Below are positions 10,654 to 22,350 of a stretch of 64,000 nt of DNA, piece by piece. Position numbers and translations under genes: made by a program. Under the pieces are notes generated by a model. The model saw nothing but the letters and a program-made list of their open reading frames with translations, was not told the DNA's origin and did not search any database. The stretch is from positions 112,778,001 to 112,842,000 of the forward strand of contig JBITNC010000001.1 in NCBI GenBank assembly GCA_050084985.1, in the 5' to 3' direction. Source of the DNA: Nageia nagi. Lineage: Eukaryota; Pinophyta. Positions within the stretch are counted from its first letter, which is position 1; each line of letters starts with the position of its first letter.

Positions 10654-11574
10654 TTATAGGTTGGAGAGTAGAACCCATAAAGATGCATTTTTTAGCCCTT
10701 TTATCCAACTTCTTTCTTTTCTTAGAAATAATGTAGGAGAATGCTTCACAAGCAAAACCCTAAGATGAGAAATGTTAGGTTTTCTTCCTAACCATACCTC
10801 AAAAGGAGTTTTAATTTGAATGAATTTTATGGTACATCTATTCAAGATGTAAATAGTAGTGCTCATAGCTTCACCCCATAGGAACTTAAGAAGATTACCC
10901 AACATGTATTTAGCCATTTCTATAATTGTTCTATTTTTCCTTTCAGCAACACCATTCTATTGAGGAGTGCATGGAATTGTGAATTGTCTCTTGATTCCAT
11001 ACTTATCACAATAGTCATTGAACTTATTGTTGTTATATTCTCTCCCATTATTTGATCTCAACATTTTGATTTTAATGTTAGTTTGATTCTCAACAAAGGC
11101 CTTAAAAACCTTTAAACTCTCAAAGGTTTGATCCTTGTGCTTAAGTAGAAACCCAAAGGTCATCTTACTAAAATCATTAATGAAGGTCAAGATGTAAGAT
11201 AATCCTTCAAGTGACTTAGTCTAAAATGGACCCATCAAATCTGAATGCCCAAGTTTAAGAGGTTGAGATGCTCTTATTACTTTATCTTATTCAAACTTTT
11301 ATCTATGCATCTTGCCAAGAATTCACTTTTTGCATAGACCAACTAAAGGAGAAATTGAAAGTAGCCCTTCCATAAGTTCTTGATATTTCATGAATTGAAT
11401 ACTCTTATGGTTAAGGTGTCCTAAATGATGGTGCCAAAGATTGCCTTTAGAACACACACTAGAAGCAAGACAGATCTTTAATGGAACTTAATCCATAATA
11501 TAGAGGTTATCTTTCACTGATCCTTTAACCAAAGTGGCAAGTCCTTTCGTAATGCACCAGAATTGAGAGTCAAA
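10654..11574 (-). pseudogene. CopA integrase (broken)
   Basis: This is a minus-strand copia integrase. The core reads MTFINDFSKMTFGFLLKHKD (11190 downward), then MLRSNNGREYN. The second catalytic Asp is Asn (near 11050) and the usual GGE is GRE; both fit G-to-A changes. KRQFTIPCTPQ follows, and after a break the C-part MAKYMLGNLLKFLWGEA and TPFEVWLGRKPNISHLR (10917-10654). The zinc-binding part lies at about 11260-11560 with stops. The spacing and order agree with the RT to its left in the same element. Confidence 0.87.
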
Positions 11575-12530
11575 CTAAAAATAGTACCCTTTTTTAGCAA
11601 CTTGGATCATAGAGAGAAGGTTCATCCTTAACTTAGAAATATAGAGAACATTTTCAAGAACCTTTTCATGAATCAACACACTCCTAATTCCTTGGAATTC
11701 AAAGGTAGAGTTATCACCTATCACAACTGCATCTTTCTTATACTTGTGAAAGTTCTCAAATTTTTCCTTATCAAAGCATAGGTGATTAGTGCAACTAGAG
11801 TCAATAATATATTCAGATGAAAAAGTACAAGATATTAAGTAGAGCATCATAGCAAAACTAGCATGAGTATTTTTCTTTCCTTTGTAGTTCCTTACATTTT
11901 CATTGCTTTTGTTCTTTCCCTCTCTTTTCTTTGTATACCAATCAACTTCTTTGTGACCTTGAATGCCATAATAGATATAGTTATTATCAAATTGTTTCTT
12001 AGGATAGGGATTATTTGCTTTGTCTTTTCCATCTCTTTTCTTGAAATGGTTATTTTTGTCATTGTTCCTACTGCTGTTATAGCCATTACCTCTTTTCTCA
12101 AACCTTTTGGAGGAAGAAGGATAAGATTTCTTTTGATGGTTGAAATTCTTCTTAAAAGGAGTTTTGGTTGCTCCAAGAGTAATGTTATTATCTTTAGAAG
12201 AAGAAATCAACACCTTATTATTAGGTTTTCTCATGCTTCAAAAGGTGCTTTGAAAGGTTCTCAAGGGAGAAGACTTCTTCATCATCAAGCTTTATTTCCA
12301 TAACTATCATAAATTTTTCAAACTTTGAAGAAAGGCTTTGAAAAATGATGAAGACCATGAACTCATCATTAATCCAAATGCACCCACAAGAAACAAGTTA
12401 GGTCCTTAGGTCAATAATTTTGTTCAAGTAGATAACCACATTTTCATCTTCCCCTTGATGAGATTGAAACTTTTGGAGAATGGTAAACCTTCTTGAAAAT
12501 TTGAACCAAGGTAGATTTGTTTAAGCTTAT
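11575..12530 (-). pseudogene. CopA protease and gag C-part (broken)
   Basis: The minus-strand open stretch 12234-11575 is Lys- and Asn-rich. It has a degenerate zinc knuckle (YIYYGIQGHKEVDWYTKK, cysteines lost) and a protease site EYIIDSSCTNHLC where DSG has become DSS. ENVLYISKLRMNLLSM is the usual copia stretch after protease. From 12235 to 12530 is more gag sequence with stops. It ends at the GypC insertion, and the next gag codons are found at 17312. Confidence 0.83.
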
Positions 12531-14018
12531 TGTTGATTAGGATTGTGTAATATATGCACCATGAACAATATTAACCAAAGTAAATCAAGAATAGACTATA
12601 GTGACATTCTGATCTCCGGAGAAGGCTGGTTCCTTATCTATTGGACGTAGAAAAAGTAACAGGAAAGGAAATAAAAAGGAGTAGAGTGCAAGGAATTTAA
12701 GCAAAAGGGTTAGGGTAATAAGAGAGAAAGCAAAGTAACAGGAAAGGAAATAAAAAGGAGCAGAGTGTGAGGAATTTAAGCAAAAAGGCTTAGGGTAACA
12801 AGAGAGAAAGCAAAGGTGGATCACTAGTTCAGCATGGGCTTTCACAATGTGTGAAACCTTGGTCTGAATCTAGTGTAGCAGCTACAGTACAAGCTCTCAC
12901 TCTCTAATAGTTTCCTAGCTTTACTCTACCATGTAGCAGACACAGTTATACTAACAACTTGCGATTATCATTTAGGAAACAAGCCAAGCTACCACAATGT
13001 AACCAAATTAAGAATGACAATTATGAGTGCTAGACAAGAAAGGTCAAGATGGTATCATATTACTGATAAAAACTATAGGTCTTTGAGAACAAATGTAAAG
13101 AGCAATACTAGGCCTTTCGACCCCTTTTCCACTTTATTTTCATATACTTATACTGCAGTAACAACAGTTACAAGAATTGCAGAATAGAAACATTTACAAA
13201 AATGGCTTCAAGATTCTAGCCTTCTTTTAACTGATACTACCTACATACGCCACTTGGTAGAATATTACAAAAATAGGGTATATTGTAGATGATACTGTGA
13301 TCTGACCTCTTGCTGGCATCATCTTTACTATGATGTTCTATTTACTATCTTTGACTATTCGATCCCCCTTTACTGACCTCATCTCTACATTTCAGAATGC
13401 TCTACTCATCGGCTCTGGCTATTCGATCACTCCTTGTTGACCTCATCACTTTCAGGACCTGATTTCATTCAAAAATGTGAACATCGTTCTCCTTGTGATG
13501 TCATCTCTTACCTCTAGAATGTTTTACTCACTGGCTACAGCTATTTGATCGCTCCTTGCTGACCTCATCACTTTTGGGCTCTAGTTTTGGGTTAAGGCTT
13601 GAAATTGCTGATGTCATCTCTTCCGGAATGCTTTATTTACTGACCCTGGCTTCTCAATTCCCCTTGCTGACCTCATCATCTCTGGAACCTAATCTTTACC
13701 AAAATGTGACTGTCTTATCCTCCATGATGTCATCATTTTATTTCAGAATGCTTTACTTTTGGAACACTTAATTTACGGGCTCCGGCTTCTTCGATTATCT
13801 CTTGCTAACCTCACCTCCTTTGGAACTTGGGCTTTTCCACAACTGAGCTTCATCCTTTCTTCTATGATGTCATCATTTCATTCTGAAATGCTTTATCTAT
13901 TGAATTCGGCCTGTTTTGTTTGCTCCCAAAAAAACTCCTGGGGATCTTAAAATGAACTCATGATTGCAAGTAAGGTACACCGGGGCTTTAATAAAGAATT
14001 TATTATTATGAATATACA
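12531..14018 (-). repeat. GypC 3' LTR (sense minus)
   Basis: Matched by 15824-17311. On the plus strand it begins TGTTGATTAGG and ends GAATATACA. Within 13300-13930 it contains a degenerate array of units about 110-130 bp long. Each unit has CTGACCTCATC, often TGATGTCATC, and AATGCTTTACT-like pieces. Parts of this block also occur in CopB LTRs. Confidence 0.93.
13300..13930 (-). repeat. Degenerate array with GAGGTCAGCAAGG motif in GypC 3' LTR
   Basis: In element sense (minus) the units contain GATGAGGTCAGCAAGG, GATGACATCA and TCC(G/A)GAA. Instances of CTGACCTCATC-type sequence on the plus strand start near 13374, 13435, 13558, 13669 and 13802, so the spacing is uneven. The TGAC cores could bind plant bZIP or WRKY factors; this is inference. 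Confidence 0.8.
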
Positions 14019-14400
14019 TTATGGCGACCTTTGGGGGAAAATTTTGCCTTTATCAAAGAGGAATTTAGAACCCAGTCTGAAAAAATAATACCAAAAATAA
14101 TACCAATGCATTTCACTACTACATAGGGTCTGGACCACATGGATTCGAATTTTTTATGTTTCCCTAGTTTAGCTCTGTCCTTATCCCATTTCAATACTAA
14201 ATCTCCTTCTCTAAAAGTATTCGGAGTTGATTTTTGACCGTCGAACCACCTTTTACTATTTCATTTCTTCTCCAGAGGTCTTGATATGATTGATTCTGGA
14301 GCTCTTTTGGGATTCAACTTTTCTTTCTGAAATACCGAAGACTAGGGGTTTTTCCTTGATCTTGTTTCCACAGCAAAACCTCCTATACCCACTGGTGCAA
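14019..14400 (-). pseudogene. GypC integrase C-terminal remnant
   Basis: On the minus strand, 14194-14006 reads KWDKDRAKLGKHKKFES followed by MWSRPYVVV. This is the GPY-type C-terminal segment of gypsy integrase, where KWD.DRAKPG..KF..LW.GPY is typical. Some 80 residues upstream (to about 14400) are also readable with stops. Nothing of the integrase core precedes it: upstream in sense is gag. The pol deletion therefore joins gag to the last part of integrase. Confidence 0.8.
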
Positions 14401-15675
14401 AATTCCTCAGGTTCACATCTCGGTTTATGTCGTCAGCTACACCAGGTAGAGGAATGCCCCCACTTCTTGATAAATATTCTTGCTATTGATAAACAGGACA
14501 TGTGGTTTGTTCATGAGCGTTATTGCAGGCCAAACACCAACTAGTGGTTGACCTTGAAGAGGAAGCTTGGCTTACATCCTCATTCAACACATTCTGAGCC
14601 TCTTCTACAGTAGGATAAGGATATCTTCTTGCATTGCTTTGTCTACGTAGAATGGTAATCTAGTTTGCCATATTTCTACACAAGTTTTGAAGTTCCTGAA
14701 TCTCTGTCAACGAGGCTACCCCTTGATTCATATTAGGCTGATGAGGGGCTGGTAAGGCCAAGGGAGCTCTAGGGACTAGCAAGGTTGATGGCCACTATTG
14801 GACAGGGGCAGGGATACTAGCCAATGGTGGAGCCAAACTAATTGCTTGAGGTCTCAAAATTTACTGCTGGGTGATTATTGGAAAATAAGGCATTGGCATG
14901 CAACTTGGTAATTTCCCAACTGCAATAAGATAGGATTCAACATATACTACTTGTCTATAGACCTCTGGGAAAGTATTTACTCTGAAATTTTGTATTTGCA
15001 GAGAGAGATCCAGAGGAAAGGCTCTTAGGTAATACATTAAGGCTTGAAATTGCTGAGGCCTGACTGGCATGGGGACTCTCACCCAAGTTTTTTGGAATCT
15101 AATATTGAAATCAAGGATATTTTCTTGCTCATATCTTTTGATTGAAGTGAACTATGTTAACAAGGAAAAGGGATCTCCTAATTCATTAAATTCCAAGATA
15201 AAGGGCTCTGCCAGCTGAGCCCAAGTGTTTATAGATCCATTAGGAAGGCCCCTGTACCAATCTAGGACCTTTCCCTTGAAAGATTGAGCTAGTAATCTCA
15301 CCATGACATATTCATGTTGGATATTATGAATCTTCGCTAGGCCAGCTACATCAACACAATGCTCATAAGCCATTTTCTCTAAAGTTGCATCAAACTCTGG
15401 AAGGATTTTGAAAACATTTGCTGGGATGTCATGCAACACTGCCAGGGCTATTGGTACTCCATTGTCCCATTCTGGATAAATATTCTGAGCTAGATAGCCA
15501 TTTCAGGAGAGGTATTTCTAGTGTGAAGATTGGATGATTCTGGCTTGGTAAAGGATTTTAGGGAGCTGATACTATTTAGAGACTTGGACTTGATCAGGGT
15601 CTTTCTCTTAGGAGTATCTAATGTTCTAAAATCTGGTGCTTCTTTTGCTGCTCTAGTTTTAGATCTTGTCCACAT
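14401..15675 (-). pseudogene. GypC gag (broken)
   Basis: The likely start is at 15675 (MWTRSKTRAAKE). Gag-type sequence follows: ILPEFDATLEKMAYEH, then GKVLDWYRGLPNGSINTWAQL with FILEFN (15439-15152), which is the retrotransposon gag core. 15082-14861 holds AFPLDLSLQIQNF and a Pro-rich part. A zinc knuckle CLACNNAHEQTTC (C-X2-C-X3-H-X4-C) is readable near 14495-14535. GypJ gag has a knuckle of the same spacing. Frameshifts and stops separate the pieces. Confidence 0.82.
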
Positions 15676-15795
15676 AAACTCTAGGTCACAATAGAAAGTG
15701 ACAGGTTCAAAAGCACATATGATATTTACAAATAATTTGCTTTAATACATACCATAGATAGTGCTTCAGTAGAGTCACCAATAAGTTTCTTTGTG

Positions 15796-15812
15796 TCCCA
15801 CCAGGCATGCCA
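15796..15812 (-). other. GypC putative primer binding site
   Basis: On the minus strand TGGCATGCCTGGTGGGA lies 11 bases after the 5' LTR end. GypJ has TGGCATGCTTAATGGGA at the same place relative to its LTR end, which supports it as a primer site. I do not name the tRNA. Confidence 0.6.
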
Positions 15813-15823
15813 AAAAGAAATAC

Positions 15824-17311
15824 TGTTGATTAGGATTGTTTAATATATGCACCATGAATAATCTTAACCAAAGTAAATCAAGAACAGACTATAGTGACAG
15901 TCTGATCTCCAGAGAAGGCCAATTCCTTATCTATTGGGCATAGAAAAAGTAATAGGAAAGGAAATAAAAAGGAGTAGAGTGCGAGGAATTTAAGCAAAAG
16001 GGTTAGGGTAACAAGAGAGAAAGCAAAGTAACAGGAAAGGAAATAAAAAGGAGTAGAGTGTGAGGAATTTAAGCAAAAAGGCTTAGGGTAACAAGAGAGA
16101 AAGCAAAGGTGGATCACTAGTTCAGCGTGGGCTTTCATAGTGTGTGAAACCTTGGTCTGAATCTAGTGTAGCAGCTACAGTACAAGCTCTCACTCTCTAA
16201 TAGTTTCCCATCTTTACTCTACCATGTAGTAGACATAGTTATACTAGAAACTCATGATTATCATTCAGGAAACAAGCCAAGCTGCCACGATGTAACCAAA
16301 TTAAGAATGACAATTACGAGTGCTAGACAAGAAAGGTCAAGATGGTATCATATTACTGATAAAAACTACAGGTCTTTGAGAACAAATGTAAAGAGCAATA
16401 TTAGGGCTTTCGACCCCTTTTCCACTTTATTTTCATATACTTATACTACAGTAATAATAGTTACAAGAATTGTAGAATAGAAACATTTACAAAAATGGCT
16501 TCAAGATTCTAGCCTTCTTTTAACTGATACTACCTACATATGCCACTTGGTAGAATATTACAAAAATGGGGCAAATTGTAGATGATACTATGATCTGACC
16601 TCTTGCTGGCATCATCTTTATCGTGATGTTCTATTTACTGGCTCCAGTTATTTGATCCCCCTTTATTGACCTCATCTCTACATTCCAGAATGCTCTACTC
16701 ATCGGCTCTGGCTATTCGATCACTCCTCGCTAACCTCATCACTTTTGGGACCTAGTTTCATTCAAAAATGTGAACATCATTCTCCTTGTGATGTCATCTC
16801 TTACCTTCAAAATGTTTTACTCACTAGCTTTGGCTATTTGATCGCTCCTTGCTGACCTCATCACTTTCGAGCTCCGATTTTGGGTTAAGGCCTAAAATTG
16901 CTGACATCATCTCTTCCGAAATGCTTTATTTACTGACCCTAGCTTCTCAATTCCCCTCGCTGATCTCACCATCTTCAAAACCTGGTCTTTACCAAAACAT
17001 GACTGTCTTATCCTTCGTAATGTCATCATTTTATTTTGGAACACTTTACTTTTGGAACACTTAATTTACGGGCTCCGGCTTCTTCAATTATCTCTTACTG
17101 ACCTCACCTCCTCTGGAACCCGGGCTTTTCCACAACTAAGCTTCATCCTTTCTTCTATGACATCATCATTTCATTCCAAAACACTTTATCCACTGACTCC
17201 AACCTATTTTGTTTGCTCCCAAAAAAACTCCCGAGGATCTTAAAATGAACTCATGATTGCAAGTAAGGTACACCGGGGCTTTAATAAAGAATTTATTATT
17301 ATGAATATACA
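15824..17311 (-). repeat. GypC 5' LTR (sense minus)
   Basis: Partner of 12531-14018, with the same length and the same TG...CA ends. It ends at 17311 and is followed by the target duplication CTTAT. It carries its own copy of the CTGACCTCATC-type array at about 16590-17220. Confidence 0.93.
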
Positions 17312-17573
17312 CTTATCACAAGCTTCTTTTACTAAGGTTGAAGAGGAAATCATTAGGAGCACATCATTTAAAACTGCATGGTAAATCATGGAGGTTGCTA
17401 ACTCATTCTTCGTGTTGTAAGCCTCTAGTGCCTTCTCATTTGTAGGAGGTACAAGGTTTTCATTCACTATTTGGCAAAGTTTCCTTACCTATAATTCAAC
17501 TCTCGTTCATGGTTTCCAAATCCCATAGTTGGAACTATCAAGAATATGTTTGGATAAAAAGGATTCTCCCATT
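17312..17573 (-). pseudogene. CopA gag N-terminal part
   Basis: The minus-strand start is at 17573 (MGESFLSKHILDSSNYGIW), which has the usual copia gag opening ending in NYxxW. After two stops it goes on with KLCQIVNENLVPPTNEKALE and MIYHAVLNDVLLMISS, and reaches the CTTAT target duplication at 17312. The sense continues at 12530 with a gag-like stretch, so GypC split one reading frame. Confidence 0.85.
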
Positions 17574-18849
17574 TGCTACACAAGAATGTGAAATAATAAG
17601 CATGTGGATCAATAAACAACATTAAATGTTAAATTTTAATCAAGTAAATAATACATGTTATATTCAACACTAAATACATGCTTGATTTGAATCATAAGTG
17701 CAAATGTTAAATAATAACCCATATACCCAAATACATTTCTCATGTCAAGAACTGTAGATGTAGAGTGATATTATTGAGGCTTATTTTCTTGTCTAAAATT
17801 AGGCCTTCACCTAGATGCCCATATAAGAAGAGCCTAGGTCCTATCAATCCTCAATCAGTTCCCTTAGGTAGCAATATTCTCTCACAAGGAGAAGTACTAG
17901 CTATTTTCCAAGGTTTTTATGTTTATTAGATTAAGCAAATTATTAATCTTGATTAGATTTCAAGTTGTTCTCCTAGGTTATCAGGATAATCTCTGAATGG
18001 ATGTGTTAACATATGATATCACTACACACATGCTTATCCATCTAATAGAGTTATTTTTATACCAACAAAGGACTTAGGGGCAATTGATAAGTATTAACTT
18101 TTTACCACTTGGATCATCAGACTTAAAGGCTCCATTCTATCTATCCTCACCTCATGGCTCCCTGAACAAGTCATGTTATAGAATGTACATGCCAATATGT
18201 TCATTTTAGGGGGTTTATCATATCAATATTTGCATTTTTATTTACATAAGCAAATAAATCAAAGTGCAAAACATGAAGTAAAATATCATAAGTAAAACAT
18301 CATCCATGCAAAAATATTTAAAACATAAGTGTCTAATGGGTTTTGTTTACCAACCCCTAAAGGACATCTTTACATCATCACTTATTTTGTACAAGTCCAT
18401 TCCATACTTTGCATAAGGATAAATACTCAACATGTATTCTTAAGTCATAAGCATGCATCTAAAAAAAATTTAAGTTCTAAGTATTAACTTAAAAAATTTA
18501 AGTCCTTGAGCATGCATTAAAAATTAAGCTTTAAGCATTAAAAAATGCATTATTCACATAACTTTTAAAAATTTAAGTAAGCATGCATCATTCCAATAAA
18601 TTAAGTAAGAAGCATGCATTATTTAACTTAAGGATTAAGTATGAAGCATGCATCAATCCATAACTTGAAAAATTAAGCAGGCATTATAACTTAAAAAATT
18701 AAGTACTAAGCACGCATTTATTATTTTTAAGTATAAAGCATGCATTTAAAAAAAAAATTACTAAGCATAAACATGCATCTTTTAACTTAAAAAATTAAGT
18801 AATAGACATGCAATAACAATTTTAAGTAAAAAATTTATACCAATTTCCC
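17574..18849. other. AT-rich non-coding stretch between CopA gag and LTR
   Basis: About 1.3 kb with no readable gene. It lies where the CopA leader should be but is long for a leader, so another decayed insertion may be hidden here. No copia primer site is preserved next to the gag start. Confidence 0.5.
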
Positions 18850-18850
18850 C
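18430..18850. repeat. Cluster of CATGCA motifs with TTAAGT spacers
   Basis: Roughly ten GCATGCAT-type motifs alternate with short AT-rich pieces such as TTAAAAAATTAAGT. The units are irregular, near 35-60 bp. CATGCA is the core of the plant RY element, and GCATGCAT alternates purine and pyrimidine. This may be a degenerate minisatellite rather than a regulatory region. Confidence 0.7.
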
Positions 18851-19446
18851 CTGTTTTACTTAAAAATTATCCCCTAGAGATAGTATACTAGCTTACTTAA
18901 AAAAAAAAAATTGCATGCTAAAAAAAAAATTATCTTCTAAGGACTTAAATTTAAGTTCTAGTACACTAGAAAGATAATTTCTAATCAACCAAGATCACAT
19001 GAAAGCTCACAATTACATCTAACAAACTTACAAAGCAATCTCACAACATAAGATGTAAGTGGTTCCTCCAACTAGGAGTACATCCACTAACTAGATCTTT
19101 ACTTCAATCACAAATACAACTCTCTTACAATCCTCCTAATCTCGACTGCTACACTTCTATCCTATATCATAACTTTACTCCACAATTGGTGTGTGGATCA
19201 CAAAGAGGGAGCCTTCTATTTATAGGCCAAAATCCCTCTTTGGATCACCCTTTTATCCAATGTACAAAAGCATGACATGCACATCCTTTTACCCAAGGGG
19301 CATGCTCATGACATGGAGTGTAGGACAAGTTACATTATCATATTCACTTAAATACTTAAGGTATCAAATGGTACCCTTATGTATTAGTGAACTTACATAG
19401 AAGATTTAATACAAACCTTTACAATAATGCATTATACATTCCAACA
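18850..19446 (-). repeat. CopA 5' LTR (approximate right end exact, left end unclear)
   Basis: In minus sense it starts TGTTGGAATGTATAATGCAT at 19446. It is similar over about 480 bp to the solo LTR at 29940-30436. A TATA box (TATAAATAGAAGG) lies at 19212-19225. The other end is not certain: similarity to the solo LTR fades near 18960. Confidence 0.75.
19212..19225 (-). promoter_or_regulatory. TATA box in CopA LTR
   Basis: CCTATAAATAGAAGG on the minus strand. The related LTR has CCTATAAATAAAGGG at the same position, so the box is conserved between the two copies. Confidence 0.65.
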
Positions 19447-21180
19447 TTATATATCCTTTCAACATTAAATTCTCGAATGCCTTCATCAAATATTGCATCC
19501 CTTAATACATGATTTTTCTTAATTTTTATTTCACAAACTCTATATGTACTTTATTAGAATTGCTATAACTAAGAAATATACATATGTTACTCTTGTAATA
19601 TAATTTATACCTTTTATCTTTTGGAGTATGCATACAACATTACAACTAAACTTTTTTTAAATGAGTAATAATGGGTTTTTTACCTAGATCCTAGCTTTTA
19701 TTGGTGTCATGTTTGGAATAACTTATGTAGCACTTATATTGATCAAGTATCAATTTATTATTACTACTTCTACCTAGAATGTGAGTGAAATATCATTTTC
19801 TTTCAATATGTATATTTCCTTCTCTACCAATCTACATGGTTCATCCTTTTTGTAAATCCTTTTTGTTGAGGTGTATAAGGTGTTAAAAGTTTCCTTTCAA
19901 TATTATGATGCTTACAGTATGCAAAAGAACATTTAGAAGTAAATTCACCTCCATTTTCTATTTTGAGAATTTTGATCCTCATGTTTCTTTAATTCTTAAC
20001 TTGTACTTTGAAATCTTTGAAAGTATCAAAAGCTTGAGATTTACTTGATAAAATACACTCAAAAACTCCTTGAGTAATTATTCATCAATATGATGAAATA
20101 TATTATACCACAAATAGATGTTATATTCATAGGAATACATATATAAGAGTGTACCAATAGCTTTGATTTAGATATCCAATATTTATTCTTCTTGAACTTG
20201 TATTTATGCTACTTTCCCATGATACAAGCTTTAAATACACAAACATATTTTTGTTGATATGTTTGGTAATCCATGCACCCAATTCAATATATTCATAACT
20301 TTAAGATTATAATAATTCAAATCAATTATGCATTCATTCCATAATTGATATTTTGATGATTCTTTAGAAATAAAGGTTTTGTCACTTGGAATGATAAGTC
20401 TATATAATCAAGTTTTCTCTTTATCTACAATAATTACTTATATTTACTATCATGTATCACATTTTTATCTTTTCTAAACATAAATTTCATGTTTTGTTGA
20501 CCTATTCAACTAATTAAAATAAAAAATTTCTTCATACTAGGTAATACAAAATATTATTGATGTTGTGAATCCAATTTTCTTTGCTATCATTTACCTTGTA
20601 GCACCAAAATCGATGTAACACTCCTAGATATCATTATCATGTATTGATTAGAATGAAACAAGAAATTTGTGACAATTCTAATTGGATGCATAATGACACC
20701 TTATCTTCTCTGATTATCAACTTACTCTTATTGCAATACTTCAACACATGTACTACATTACCATAATAGAAGTAAGTGATAACCTTCTTTTGATATTGAG
20801 GCTTTATTTATTTGATGTGAGTCTCTTCATCCTTTTTTACAAAATCTTTCTTAAAATTATTTAAGTTTTCTATATAGGCTCTTGAAGAATATTCTTCTTC
20901 ATTATTTAGGAGTTATTCATAGTAATTTATATATATGCTTATTAAACTTCTTGAAGAATATTTTTAAGCTTGATATCTCACTAAATAACTCCATAGTGAT
21001 GATAAATTTTAGTCCTTGGTCTTTCATCTTTCAAATCTACCATAATTGGGTAAGAGTGGTAATGAACTTAACATCTATTAGTGGCAATGTTTTCAAACAA
21101 TACAATCCTATTAAAACCTCTTTATTTACCTCTAAAATATTTAGCTCAACCTTACCATTGCTAAATACATAATGAATTTA
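19447..21180 (-). pseudogene. CopD: heavily decayed copia gag-protease-integrase
   Basis: Minus-strand fragments appear in order. A possible gag end is at about 20880-21180. A zinc knuckle remnant near 20700-20770 reads YYGNVVHVLKYC. A protease remnant near 20610 reads YIDFGAT, where DSGAT is usual. An integrase core at about 19850-19990 reads IENGGEFTSK, then YTPQQKG. The second catalytic Asp of integrase is Glu, and frames are broken many times. RT is missing on the near side, because the element is cut at 19446 by the CopA LTR. It is clearly older than CopA. Confidence 0.65.
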
Positions 21181-22340
21181 AAAATATATATTTTAATAAT
21201 GGTAATGACCCCTTCAAAACTTATCCTTGATCTTATTTTAGTATGTGGCATGTTTGGATATTTTATTTTTTATCCTGCTTATATAAATGTATGGGATAAG
21301 ATGAATTATTATTTAGAATCCACCTATAATAGGTGGTTGGGATCTTAGAAGAAACATTAAGATCTTACCTCTTAAGAAAGGTATCATAGGATGGTATGCA
21401 TCTTAAGAGGGTAAGAACTAAAATCAACCTTAATATACCTCAATATTTATTTAACCTAAAGGTCATTATGTTCTCCACCATAAAATCTAAAGGTCTTATT
21501 ATTAAAAGATTTAGAACAATGAACATTGCAGTATTGGGAAATCTCATATTGTAATTCTATTCCAATCCCTCATCATTATGGATTTCATATGCACGGGTTG
21601 TAAAATTCATGATATACTATAAGCTTTGTGTGCATATTTATGTATGGGAATGTGTGTGCTTAACCAAATCATAAAATTAGTAGGATCTTAATGGAATGCA
21701 AGGTAGGTTTAAGGAGAGATGATTCCACCATGTTTTATATGGATGCATGATCATAGGATATATTTTAGTATTTCAAAGGCTATACTTTCTTGGCTTATAT
21801 TTTATAAGAGATTATTCTTAAGTATCATACTCAATTTAAAATTTTATTTAAAATTTCCTTCTTATTGATAATGGTAGTTCTAAATATGATATGAAGTACC
21901 CATACATTTAGTAATAGTTGTAGGTAGATCTTTTTACATCCCTTTCTAAACCAAATAGGTATTATATCATCTATAATATTTTGCATGTATATAAGTACAT
22001 CCATGTGAGGTTTTTTAGGCTAAATACCTAGGGGTTTGTATCCACTTACTACTTTTTTCTTTTTAAGATTAAGTCATGCTTTAATTTGGTTGTGATCAAT
22101 CTTAATGAGATAAATATAAATACTACTTTATCTCCAATTACATATTCATATACTTTTCTTGTGTTTTGTCTATTATGTAGCTTATTTGATTTGAATTCGA
22201 TTAGACTTTATGTATTTATATAATTCTCTTATATGCTTTCTTTACATATTTTATATATTTATAGTTAAACATGTGATATTGCTAATGTAATATTGAGTTT
22301 ATTTCTATTTCTATGTTATTTTTAATATTCACAGTTCCTT
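21181..22340. other. AT-rich stretch without recognisable gene
   Basis: I see no coding segment, no long direct repeat and no element end here. It may be very old element sequence. Confidence 0.5.
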
Positions 22341-22350
22341 TTTAATATCA

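Larger units (their letters stand above)
12531..17311 (-). mobile_element. GypC: non-autonomous Ty3/gypsy derivative without pol
   Basis: This 4781-bp element has two LTRs of equal length (1488 bp: 12531-14018 and 15824-17311), flanked by the 5-bp target duplication CTTAT (12526-12530 and 17312-17316). The internal part is only 1805 bp. It holds a gag on the minus strand and, next to it, the C-terminal end of a gypsy integrase. Protease, RT, RNase H and the integrase core are absent. LTR difference over the first 137 bases is about 12 changes (roughly 9%), older than CopB. It interrupts CopA gag, and the CopA reading frame continues on both sides of it. Confidence 0.92.

Noticed and set aside
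11863-12303. 146-residue plus-strand open frame with hydrophobic segments
   Set aside because: It lies opposite the CopA gag-protease frame, whose zinc-knuckle and protease motifs identify the true sense strand.
13556-13950. Plus-strand ORFs in the GypC LTR (also 16849-17243)
   Set aside because: They lie in the non-coding LTR array, are similar in both LTR copies only because the LTRs are copies, and have no domain.
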